NCBI GenBank assembly: GCA_030149365.1
Contig: JASBRP010000017.1
Span: forward strand, 1-64,000
Direction: 5' to 3'
DNA: 64,000 nt
From: Solimonas sp.
Lineage (GTDB): Bacteria > Pseudomonadota > Gammaproteobacteria > Nevskiales > Nevskiaceae
Part shown: in pieces, positions 25,754-33,664 of the stretch
Position numbering within the stretch: the stretch's first letter is position 1
Layout: each line of letters starts with the position of its first letter
Translations under genes and position numbers: made by a program
The notes under the pieces: generated by a model
What the model was told of the DNA's origin: nothing
The model's database searches: none
The model's input: the letters and a program-made list of their open reading frames with translations, nothing else

Positions 25754-28700
25754 CTACTTACAAAACTTCCGCGCGTTCCTGAACATCTGCAGCCAGGGCG
25801 TGTGGCCCTCGAAGCGCTGCGGCCAGTACGAGCCCGCGGTACCCGCCACGGTGCGTTCCGGGTGCGGCATCAGGATCGTTACGCGGCCGTCGGCGTTGCA
25901 CACCGACGCGATGCCCGCCGGCGAACCGTTGGGGTTCTGCGGGTACCGCGTGGCCACCTTGCCGTGGTTGTCCACGTAGCGCATCGGGTTCTGGCCGGCA
26001 GACTGCAGCGCGGCGAGATGGCCCTCGGCGGAGAACTCCGCGCGGCCTTCGCCATGCGCCACCGCGATCGGCAGGCGCGAGCCCGCCATGCCAGCGAAAA
26101 ACAGCGACTTCGACTCCAGGATTTCCACCTGCGTCCAGCGCGCCTCGAATTGCTCGCTGCGGTTGCGGCGGAACGCCGGCCAGGCTTCCGCGCCCGGCAC
26201 GATGTCCTTCAGACCGGCGAACATCTGGCAGCCGTTGCAGACGCCCAGCGCGAAACGCTCCGGGTTGGCCAGGAAGCCGGCGAACTCGGCGCGCGCGCGC
26301 TCATTGAACAGGATGGTGCGCGCCCAGCCCAGGCCCGCGCCCAGCACGTCACCGTACGAGAAACCACCGCAGGCGACCAGGCCGGCGAAGTCCGCGAGCT
26401 TGGTGCGGCCCTCGAGGATGTCGCTCATGTGCACGTCCACCGAATCGAAACCGGCAGTGTGGAAGGCCCAGGCCATTTCGGCGTGGCCGTTGACGCCCTG
26501 CTCGCGCAGGATCGCCACGCGCGGACGACGGCCGAGCTGGATGCCCGGGGTGGCCGGCTTGAAGCTCAGCTTCATGCCCAGGCCCGGGTCGTCCTTGGCG
26601 CCGACGTTGTCGAATTCCTCGCGCGTGCATTCCGGGTTGTCGCGCAGCGCCGCCATGCGGTAGCTGGTTTCCGCCCAGACCTTGTGCAGGCGCTCGCGCG
26701 ACTCCGCCAGCAGTTCCTTGCCCTCGAAGCGCAGGCGCAGCGTGTCGTCAGCCGTGGGCGCGCCGAGCTCGTGCACCGGCAGGCCGGCGGCCTTGGCACG
26801 CACGGCGACGTCGATGGCGTCGCTGGCCGAGACCTGCAGCACCATGCCCAGCTCTTCGCTGAACAGTGCCGCCACCGGATCGTCGCCGACACTGTCGAGC
26901 GTCACGTCGATGCCGCAGTGGCCGGCAAAGGCCATCTCGGCCAGCGCGGCGAACAGGCCGCCGTCGGAGCGGTCGTGGTAAGCCAGCAAGCGGCCCTCGC
27001 CGTTGAGCGTCTGCACCAGCTCGAAGGCGGTCTTCAGCAACTGCGGGTCGTCCAGGTCCGGCGCGCGGTCGCCGATCTGGCCGTAGACCTGCGCCAGCGC
27101 CGAACCGCCCAGGCGGTTGCGGCCCTCGCCGAGGTCGATCAGCAGCAAGCGGGTGTTGGCGTCGGCCTTGAGCTGCGGCGTCAGCGAGCGGCGCACGTCC
27201 GCCACCGGTGCGAAGGCCGACACGATCAGCGACAGCGGCGCCGTCTGCGTGCGGGTTTCGCCATCCTGCTGCCACACGCTCTTCATCGAGAGCGAGTCCT
27301 TGCCCACCGGGATCGCCAGGCCCAGTTCCGGGCACAGCTCGGCGCCCACGGCACGCACGGTGTCGTAGAGGCGGGCGTCTTCGTCACCCTGACCGCAAGC
27401 GGCCATCCAGTTGGCGGACAGGCGCACGTCGCGCAGCTTGGCGATGCGCGCGGCGGCGATGTTGGTGATCGCCTCGCCCACGGCCATGCGGCCGGAGGCC
27501 GGTGCGTCGAGCAGGGCCAGCACCGGGCGCTCGCCCATGCTCATGGCCTCGCCCGTGGTCGCCTCGAAGCCGGTGGCGGTGACGGCGCAGTCGGCCACCG
27601 GCACCTGCCAGGGGCCGACCATCTGGTCGCGCACGGTCAGGCCGCCGACGGTGCGATCGCCGATGGTGATGAGGAAGTTCTTGTTGGCCACGGCCGGCAG
27701 GCGCAGCACGCGCTCGGCGGCTTCCACCCAGTTCAGGCCCTTGATCTTCAGCGGGTCCAGCTTCGGCTTCTGGCGCTCGCTGCTGCGCTGCATGCGCGGC
27801 GGCTTGCCCAGCAGCACCGGCATCGGCATGTCCACCGGGCGGTTGCCGTCGAGGCCGTCTTCCACCACCAGCTGCTGCTCGGCGGTGGCGGTACCGACCA
27901 CGGCCATCGGGCAGCGCTCGCGCTTGCAGAACTGCTCGAACAGGGCGACCGAAGCGGGCGCGATGGCCAGCACGTAGCGCTCCTGCGACTCGTTGCACCA
28001 GATTTCCATCGGCGACAGCGCCGGGTCGGCCGAGAGCACGTCGCGCAGGCGGAACAGGCCGCCGCGGTCGTCGGCGTGCACCAGTTCCGGCAGCGCATTG
28101 GAGATGCCGCCCGCGCCCACGTCGTGGATCGACAGGATGGGATTGTTGGCACCCATCGCCCAGCAGGCGTCCACCACTTCCTGGCAGCGGCGCTCCAGCT
28201 CGGGGTTGGCGCGCTGCACGGAGGCGAAGTCCAGCGCGGCGCTGGACGCGCCGGTGGCCATCGACGAGGCGGCACCGCCGCCCAGGCCGATCAGCATCGC
28301 CGGGCCGCCGAGCACCACCAGCTTGGCGCCCTCGACCACCTCGCGCTTCTCGACGTGGCCGTCACGCACGCTGCCGTAGCCGCCGGCGATCATGATCGGC
28401 TTGTGGTAGCCACGGTTGCGGCGGTCCGGCGTGCGCATCTCGAAGGTGCGGAAGTAGCCGGCGAGATTCGGGCGGCCGAACTCGTTGTTGTAGGCGGCGG
28501 CGCCGATGGGGCCGTCCAGCATGATCTGCAGGGCCGAGGCCATGCGCGGCGGGCGGCCCAGGTCGGCCTCCCAGGGCTGCTCGAAGCCGGGAATCTTCAG
28601 GTTGGCCACGGTGAAGCCGCAGAGGCCCGCCTTGGGCTTGCCACCGAGGCCGGTGGCAGCCTCGTCGCGGATCTCGCCGCCGGCGCCGGTAGCGGCGCCC

Positions 28701-29593
28701 GGGTGCGGCGAGATGCCGGTGGGGTGGTTGTGCGTCTCCACCTTCATCAGGATGTGCACCGGTTCCTCGTGCTCGCGCCAGACGCGGTCGCCCTCGGGGA
28801 AGAAGCGCATCGCCGTGGGGCCCGCAATCACCGAGGCATTGTCCTTGTAGGCGGACAGCACGCCCTCCGGCGCGGCAGCATGGGTGAGGCGGATCATCTG
28901 GAACGGCGACAGCTCCTGCGTCTCGCCGTCCAGCGTGAACTCGGCATTGAAGATCTTGTGGCGGCAGTGCTCGCTGTTGACCTGCGCGAACATCATCAGC
29001 TCGGCGTCGGTCGGGTTCTTTCCGGCCTGCTGGTAATGGGCAGCGAGGTAATCGATCTCCTGCTCCGACAGGGCCAGGCCCCAGTCGGCATTGGCCTGGG
29101 CCAGCACAGGCTTGCCGCCGCCGAGCACGTCCACCGTGCGCAGGCCGCGGCGCGGCTGGCCGTCGAACACATGCGGCAGTGCCGCCTCGTCCAGCAGCAC
29201 CGACTCCATCATCGGGTCATGCAGCACGGCGAAGGCCTCGGCCGGCAGGCTGGCGACCCCCTCCAGCAGGTAGACCCGGCCCAGTTCCACACGGCGCACG
29301 CCGGCCAGGCCGCAGACCTTGGCGATGTCCGTCGCCTTGCTGGACCAGGGCGAGGTGGTGCCGACGCGCGGCACCACGTAGATACGGCCGTCGGCCGCCG
29401 GCAGGCTGTCCGGGCCGTCGCCCAACAGGCGGCGCAGGTCCGCGTGGGCCACGGTGTCGTCGGCATCCACCAGGTAGAGGTCGACGGCGCGCAGGCCGCT
29501 CAGGCCGGGAGCATGGGGACGCAGGGTCGCCAGCAGGCGTTCCAGGCGGAAGGCCGACAGGGACGCGGCACCGGGGAGGACAGTCAGGGACAT
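25754..29593 (-). CDS. purL: Phosphoribosylformylglycinamidine synthase
   Basis: 1279 aa from ATG 29593 (MSLTVLPGAASLSAFRLERL), the large single-chain PurL of gammaproteobacteria. A 15-codon longer start is less like the family. It converts FGAR to FGAM with glutamine and ATP in purine synthesis. Seen in order: PurS-like N-domain, linker, two AIRS-type halves (NSEHCRHKIFNAEF, MKVETHNHPTGISPHPGAAT, ILSIHDVGAGGISNALPELV; second half GKDSLSMKS), and a C-terminal class I glutaminase (VAILREQGVNGHAEMAWAFH, nucleophile Cys1119 in LGVCNGCQMF, terminal LMPHPERT). Stands alone as a transcription unit. Confidence 0.97.
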   Translation of the reverse strand: MSLTVLPGAASLSAFRLERLLATLRPHAPGLSGLRAVDLYLVDADDTVAHADLRRLLGDGPDSLPAADGRIYVVPRVGTTSPWSSKATDIAKVCGLAGVRRVELGRVYLLEGVASLPAEAFAVLHDPMMESVLLDEAALPHVFDGQPRRGLRTVDVLGGGKPVLAQANADWGLALSEQEIDYLAAHYQQAGKNPTDAELMMFAQVNSEHCRHKIFNAEFTLDGETQELSPFQMIRLTHAAAPEGVLSAYKDNASVIAGPTAMRFFPEGDRVWREHEEPVHILMKVETHNHPTGISPHPGAATGAGGEIRDEAATGLGGKPKAGLCGFTVANLKIPGFEQPWEADLGRPPRMASALQIMLDGPIGAAAYNNEFGRPNLAGYFRTFEMRTPDRRNRGYHKPIMIAGGYGSVRDGHVEKREVVEGAKLVVLGGPAMLIGLGGGAASSMATGASSAALDFASVQRANPELERRCQEVVDACWAMGANNPILSIHDVGAGGISNALPELVHADDRGGLFRLRDVLSADPALSPMEIWCNESQERYVLAIAPASVALFEQFCKRERCPMAVVGTATAEQQLVVEDGLDGNRPVDMPMPVLLGKPPRMQRSSERQKPKLDPLKIKGLNWVEAAERVLRLPAVANKNFLITIGDRTVGGLTVRDQMVGPWQVPVADCAVTATGFEATTGEAMSMGERPVLALLDAPASGRMAVGEAITNIAAARIAKLRDVRLSANWMAACGQGDEDARLYDTVRAVGAELCPELGLAIPVGKDSLSMKSVWQQDGETRTQTAPLSLIVSAFAPVADVRRSLTPQLKADANTRLLLIDLGEGRNRLGGSALAQVYGQIGDRAPDLDDPQLLKTAFELVQTLNGEGRLLAYHDRSDGGLFAALAEMAFAGHCGIDVTLDSVGDDPVAALFSEELGMVLQVSASDAIDVAVRAKAAGLPVHELGAPTADDTLRLRFEGKELLAESRERLHKVWAETSYRMAALRDNPECTREEFDNVGAKDDPGLGMKLSFKPATPGIQLGRRPRVAILREQGVNGHAEMAWAFHTAGFDSVDVHMSDILEGRTKLADFAGLVACGGFSYGDVLGAGLGWARTILFNERARAEFAGFLANPERFALGVCNGCQMFAGLKDIVPGAEAWPAFRRNRSEQFEARWTQVEILESKSLFFAGMAGSRLPIAVAHGEGRAEFSAEGHLAALQSAGQNPMRYVDNHGKVATRYPQNPNGSPAGIASVCNADGRVTILMPHPERTVAGTAGSYWPQRFEGHTPWLQMFRNARKFCK

Positions 29594-29779
29594 AGGGGCT
29601 CGGCAAGACCGCCGTTCAGGGCGGGAGGGTACGGGCAACCCCTATTTTCGCATTTTTGGCCCCCCATTTCCTGACTTTCCGAACCGGAACTCCCGCCGCC
29701 GGGGACGAGTCACAAACCTGCGCGATGGAACGCGCCGCCCCGCCCTCCCGGCGGGCACCGCACCGACACGGAGACCGTC

Positions 29780-30310
29780 ATGGCCCGCAGCAAATCCCGC
29801 CCGGGTAGATCCCCCCGCCCGGACGCCCTCGCCTTCCTGCAGGACAGCCACCGCCGCCTGCGCCAGCTGTTCAGCCGGCACGCCGAGGCCGGCGACGAGG
29901 AGCGCCGCCGCCAACTGCTGGAAAAGGCCTGCCTGTCGCTGAAGATCCACAGCCAGCTGGAGCAGGAACTGCTCTACCCCGCCCTGCGCGCCGAAGGCCT
30001 GGACGACCGGGTCCTGGACGAGGCCGAAGCCCGCCACGAGCGCCTGCAGGAGGAGGTGGACCGCCTGGAAACCGGCGACCTCAGCCCCGGCGAGCGCCGG
30101 TCCGCCGAGGAGGAGATGGCCGGCGAGGCCCTGGAACACCTGGACCTGGAGGAAGAAGCCCTGTGGCCCCTGATGGAAGCCGCCGGCCTGGACCTGCAGG
30201 ACCTCGGCTCGGACCTGCGCGAACTGCAGGAGCAGTTGCAGGAGGACCTGAGCGCCCTGTTGCCGCCCGGCGACGACAACGGCGAACCTGAACCCCGGTT
30301 CGCTCCCTAG
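29780..30310 (+). CDS. Hemerythrin-domain protein
   Basis: 176 aa, nearly all helical and highly charged. The carboxylate-bridged di-iron ligand pattern is visible: His in DSHRRLRQLFSRH, HSQLEQELLYPAL (HxxxE), His in ARHERLQEEVD, and HLDLEEEALWPLM (HxxxE). A basic N-terminal tail (ARSKSRPGRSPRP) precedes it. The family is cytosolic and linked to oxygen, iron or nitrosative stress sensing. The stop codon overlaps the stop of the convergent topoisomerase gene through a shared CTAG. Role beyond the domain is not predictable. Confidence 0.85.
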   Translation: MARSKSRPGRSPRPDALAFLQDSHRRLRQLFSRHAEAGDEERRRQLLEKACLSLKIHSQLEQELLYPALRAEGLDDRVLDEAEARHERLQEEVDRLETGDLSPGERRSAEEEMAGEALEHLDLEEEALWPLMEAAGLDLQDLGSDLRELQEQLQEDLSALLPPGDDNGEPEPRFAP

Positions 30311-31329
30311 GCCTTGCGCCGCCGGCGCAGCAGCGCCAGCAGGGCCGCCTCGCCGACCGGCCGCCGGCCCGGCATCGCCGGCGGCAGCGGGATGGTCCCG
30401 TCCAGGTAGCTGCTGACCACCACCGGGTGGACGTAGCACTTGCGGCAGACCGCGGGCGTGTTGCCCAGGCGCTGCGCCACCTGCCGGAACATGTCCACCA
30501 CCCGCGCCTTGGCCGGCGTGCCGGCCTCCGCGCGCAGGGTCTGCAGCGCCAGCACGCTGCCGGCCCAGGTACGGTAGTCCTTGGCGGTGAACTCGCTGCC
30601 GGCGATCTCGCGCAGGTAGTCGTTGACGTCGGCCGAGCCCAGCACGCGGCGCTCGCCGTCCTCGCCGATGTACTGGAACAGCTCCTGCCCCGGCAGCTCC
30701 ATGCAACGGCGCAGGATGCGCGCCAGCCCTGGGTCCTCGATCGAACTGGCATGGCGCACGCCGCTCTTGGCGCGGAACTCGAAGCGGATGCGCGATCCGC
30801 TCACGTCGACATGGCGGTTGCGCAAGGTGGTCAGGCCGTAGGAACCGTTGCTGCGCGCGTACTCGGCATTGCCCACGCGGATCAGGGTCTTCTCCATCAG
30901 CCGCAGCACCGTCGCCAGCAGCTTCTCCCGCGGCAGGCCGGGGCGCTTCAGGTCAGCGGCAATACGCCGCCTCAGCTTCGGCAGCACCTGGCCGAACTGC
31001 AGCAGGCGGCCGTACTTGTCGGCGTCGCGCACCGCGCGCCAGTCCGGGTGGTAGCGGTACTGCTTGCGCCCCCGCGCATCACGTCCGCAGGCCTGCAGGT
31101 GGCCGGAGGCATCGGCGCAGATCCAGACATCGGTATAGGCCGGCGGCACCGCCAGGCTGCGGATGCGCGCCAACGTCGCCTCGTCGCGGATGCGGCGGCC
31201 ATCAGGCCCGCCATAGGCGAAGCCACCGCGGAACGCCCGGCGGCGGATGCCCGGATGGCTGTCGTCCACGTAGCGCAGCCCGGCAGCGCGGGCGGCGAGC
31301 TGCTCCGGCGTGAGCGGGGCGCGCGGCAT
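30307..31329 (-). CDS. DNA topoisomerase IB (poxvirus/bacterial type)
   Basis: 340 aa from ATG 31329, chosen for its AAGGAGG six bases upstream. It relaxes supercoils through a 3'-phosphotyrosine intermediate. Recognisable parts are PGIRRRAFRGGFAYGGPDGR, AVPPAYTDVWICADASGHLQ, GRDARGRKQYRYHPDWRAVR, the catalytic-domain RVGNAEYARSNGSYGLTTLR, AKDYRTWAGSVLAL with a catalytic Arg/Lys region, and the nucleophile Tyr299 in CRKCYVHP. It is monocistronic and tail-to-tail with the hemerythrin gene. Confidence 0.93.
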   Translation of the reverse strand: MPRAPLTPEQLAARAAGLRYVDDSHPGIRRRAFRGGFAYGGPDGRRIRDEATLARIRSLAVPPAYTDVWICADASGHLQACGRDARGRKQYRYHPDWRAVRDADKYGRLLQFGQVLPKLRRRIAADLKRPGLPREKLLATVLRLMEKTLIRVGNAEYARSNGSYGLTTLRNRHVDVSGSRIRFEFRAKSGVRHASSIEDPGLARILRRCMELPGQELFQYIGEDGERRVLGSADVNDYLREIAGSEFTAKDYRTWAGSVLALQTLRAEAGTPAKARVVDMFRQVAQRLGNTPAVCRKCYVHPVVVSSYLDGTIPLPPAMPGRRPVGEAALLALLRRRRKA

Positions 31330-31402
31330 GGCGGTCCTCCTTGACCTGGGTGCCTGCGAGGTAGACCGGGCCAATGCCTTCCGGGTTCACAGCCCCCAAC
31401 GG

Positions 31403-31481
31403 CCGTTCGGGCTGAGCTTGTCGAAGCTTGAACGGTCCGCGAGCCGAACCGTTCACATTTCGACAAGCTCAATGCGAACGG
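31403..31481. repeat. Inverted pair of CCGTTCG..TGAGC.TGTCGAA palindromes
   Basis: The unit at 31403-31435 (CCGTTCGGGCTGAGCTTG then TCGAAGCTTGAACGG) faces a second unit at 31449-31481. The inverse of the second unit is identical over 33 bp to the left unit at 38188-38220. Intergenic, between topoisomerase IB and the MBL hydrolase gene. Confidence 0.8.
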
Positions 31482-31497
31482 TTCCCGGGGCTCCGGG

Positions 31498-32262
31498 TCA
31501 GGCCACTTCCCGCCAGCCCACTCCCTCATCCTGCCCGGCGCAGACGATCCATTCCTCATCGCATTCCAGCGCCGCCACCACCGCGGCTCGGGCCAGCTCG
31601 GGCGAGTTGTTGACCTCGGACAGGTGCGTCAGCACCAGGTGCTGCAGGCGCCCCACGCCCAGCGACGCCAGCAGGGCCGCACTCTGCAGGTTGGACAGGT
31701 GCCCCAGCCCGCCGCCGACCCGGCGCTTGAGCGCCTCCGGGTAGGGCCCGCGTGCCAGCATCTGCATGTCGTGATTGCATTCCAGCATCAGCGCGTCGCA
31801 GTCGGCCAGCATCGCGCGCATGTAGGGCGTGACGTGCCCGGCGTCAGACAGGATGCCCAGGCGCTGCCCATCGACGGCAAACACGTACTGGCAAGGTTCG
31901 CGCGCATCGTGCGGAACGGAGTACGGCTGCACTTCGATCTCGCCGATGCGGAAGCTGTCTTGCGGGCCAAATCGCTGCAGCACCGGCACGTTCGGATCGT
32001 TCCAGGCCCTGAACGTGCCGTGCGTCACCCACACCGGCGTGCGATGGCGGCGCGCGTAGCGCGCCACGCCGCCCAGGTGATCGCTGTGCTCGTGGGTGAC
32101 CAGGATCGCGTCCAGCGAGTCCGGCGCGACGCCGAGCCGCTGCAGGCGCGCCTCCGCGTCCTTCACCGAAAAGCCACAGTCCACCATGATCCGCGTGCCG
32201 CGGTACTCGACGAGAGTAGCGTTGCCTTTGGAACCGGAACCCAGGGACGCAAAGCGGATCAT
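31498..32262 (-). CDS. MBL-fold metallo-hydrolase, WalJ/YycJ type
   Basis: 254 aa starting MIRFASLGSGSKGNATLVEY. The metallo-beta-lactamase fold zinc motif is THEHSDHLGGVARYARRH (HxHxDH); further ligands lie in LSDAGHVTPYM and LECNHD. The SGSGSKGN start is characteristic of the YycJ/WalJ group, thought to be 5'-exonuclease-like enzymes acting in the cytosol. Alone in its unit, with a repeat pair directly downstream. Confidence 0.88.
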   Translation of the reverse strand: MIRFASLGSGSKGNATLVEYRGTRIMVDCGFSVKDAEARLQRLGVAPDSLDAILVTHEHSDHLGGVARYARRHRTPVWVTHGTFRAWNDPNVPVLQRFGPQDSFRIGEIEVQPYSVPHDAREPCQYVFAVDGQRLGILSDAGHVTPYMRAMLADCDALMLECNHDMQMLARGPYPEALKRRVGGGLGHLSNLQSAALLASLGVGRLQHLVLTHLSEVNNSPELARAAVVAALECDEEWIVCAGQDEGVGWREVA

Positions 32263-32311
32263 GGCCTCATTGTCCCGCCGGGCCGCGGCATTCCGCAATC
32301 GGACAAAAGTA

Positions 32312-33664
32312 CTACTCCGCCGGCGGCTCCCGCAGGCGCCGCAGCAGCGACAGCGCCATCGCCAGCAGCAGCAGCGCGCCGGCCCCCAGCGTCACCCACA
32401 GCAGCACCAGGCGCAGCGGCGTCGGCTTGGGCGCCGGGGTCAGCATCTCCGGGCCGCCCAGCGTGATCGCCGGCGGCAGCGCCGTGGCGGCACCGCTGAG
32501 ACGGCGGCGTTCGGCCTCGTCCTGGTCGGACAGCAGCGACTCGCAGGCCGGCGTCACCGGCTCTGCCCGGGCACTGCCGAAGGCCAGCGTGAACGGCCCC
32601 TCCCCCTGCGCCAGGAAGCGCAGCCGCGCCGGCACGTAGCCCAGCTGCAGCTGTGGCTGCGCGGAGCCCAGGGTCTCGGCGCCGCCGGTGATCTGCAGGC
32701 GCCAGTAGCGGTCGGACGTGGCCGGGAAACGCAGCGCCGCCGCGGCAGCGCCCGCGCGCGTCACCGAGTTCACCTCGCCGCTCCAGCGCGGCTGCCATTG
32801 CGTGTCATCGCCGCCGGGCGCCACCGCGCGGCTCTCCAGGCGCACCTGCAGCGACATGTTGGCGGCGGGCAGCGGCACCCAGGCATGGTCCACCGGCGCA
32901 CGGCGGCGCGCGTCGAAGCGCAGCACGCCCGGCTTCTCGGCCGGCAGCGCCAAGGTGTCGAAGCGCAGCAGGCCCTGCAGCGGCGCCGCCGCCTCGGTCT
33001 CCACCCACGCCCCCAGGATCTGTAGCGGCTCACCGCTGCCGGCGCGCTCCAGGCGCAGGTAGGCATGGCGCCCGGCCGGTAGCGGCACGCGGCCACGCTC
33101 CATGCCGCCATCGCGGCTGCGCAGCAGCGTGCTGCGTGTCACCAGCGTCTCCCAGCGATCCAGGTCGTCGCTGGCCAGGATGCGCAATGGCAGCTCCGAG
33201 CTGCCGTCATCGCTGCGCCAGTCCAGCCGCAGGGCCTGCGCCGGATAGCGCAGCTGGCGCAGGTCCAGGATGTAGGCCTGGCTGCGAGCGCCGGCGGCCG
33301 TCGGTGCACCGCTGAGCTGCACGCCGGCGCCATCGGCGGTGCGCACGTCGATGCGCAGGCCAGCCTCGCCCGAGGTCGCGGCACCCTGCAGCGTGAACAA
33401 CGGCAGCGGCAGCAGCTCGCGCTGCGGCTCGCCCGCCGCAGTGGCACAGAGTGCATGCGGCACGGCAACCCCGGCCGCATTGAACACGCGCAGATCGCCC
33501 AGGTCGGCACGCAGCACTCCGGCATAGGCCTCGTCCGGCACTGCCAGCTCCTGCAGCGGCTGGCCATCGGCCTCCAGCGTCAGGCCACGGGCATAGTCGG
33601 CAGGCTGCACGGCGAGCGCCGCCAGCGGACACCACAGCAGCGCACAGAGCGGCAGCTTCTTCAT
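32312..33664 (-). CDS. DUF3999-type membrane-anchored protein
   Basis: 450 aa from ATG 33664 (MKKLPLCALLWCPLAALAVQ), a clear signal peptide. The long periplasmic part is beta-rich with Trp-containing motifs (LRLDWRSDDGSSELPLRILA, DLDRWETLV, HAWVPLPAANMSLQVRLESR, RYWRLQITGG). A C-terminal helix (LVLLWVTLGAGALLLLAMAL) anchors it in the inner membrane. Its start overlaps the stop of the large DUF2339 membrane protein (ATGA), so the two form one complex or pathway of unknown function. Confidence 0.82.
   Translation of the reverse strand: MKKLPLCALLWCPLAALAVQPADYARGLTLEADGQPLQELAVPDEAYAGVLRADLGDLRVFNAAGVAVPHALCATAAGEPQRELLPLPLFTLQGAATSGEAGLRIDVRTADGAGVQLSGAPTAAGARSQAYILDLRQLRYPAQALRLDWRSDDGSSELPLRILASDDLDRWETLVTRSTLLRSRDGGMERGRVPLPAGRHAYLRLERAGSGEPLQILGAWVETEAAAPLQGLLRFDTLALPAEKPGVLRFDARRRAPVDHAWVPLPAANMSLQVRLESRAVAPGGDDTQWQPRWSGEVNSVTRAGAAAAALRFPATSDRYWRLQITGGAETLGSAQPQLQLGYVPARLRFLAQGEGPFTLAFGSARAEPVTPACESLLSDQDEAERRRLSGAATALPPAITLGGPEMLTPAPKPTPLRLVLLWVTLGAGALLLLAMALSLLRRLREPPAE

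Noticed and set aside
25802-29674. 1290-codon plus-strand open frame
   Set aside because: Exact antisense of purL with low-complexity composition; no domain visible.
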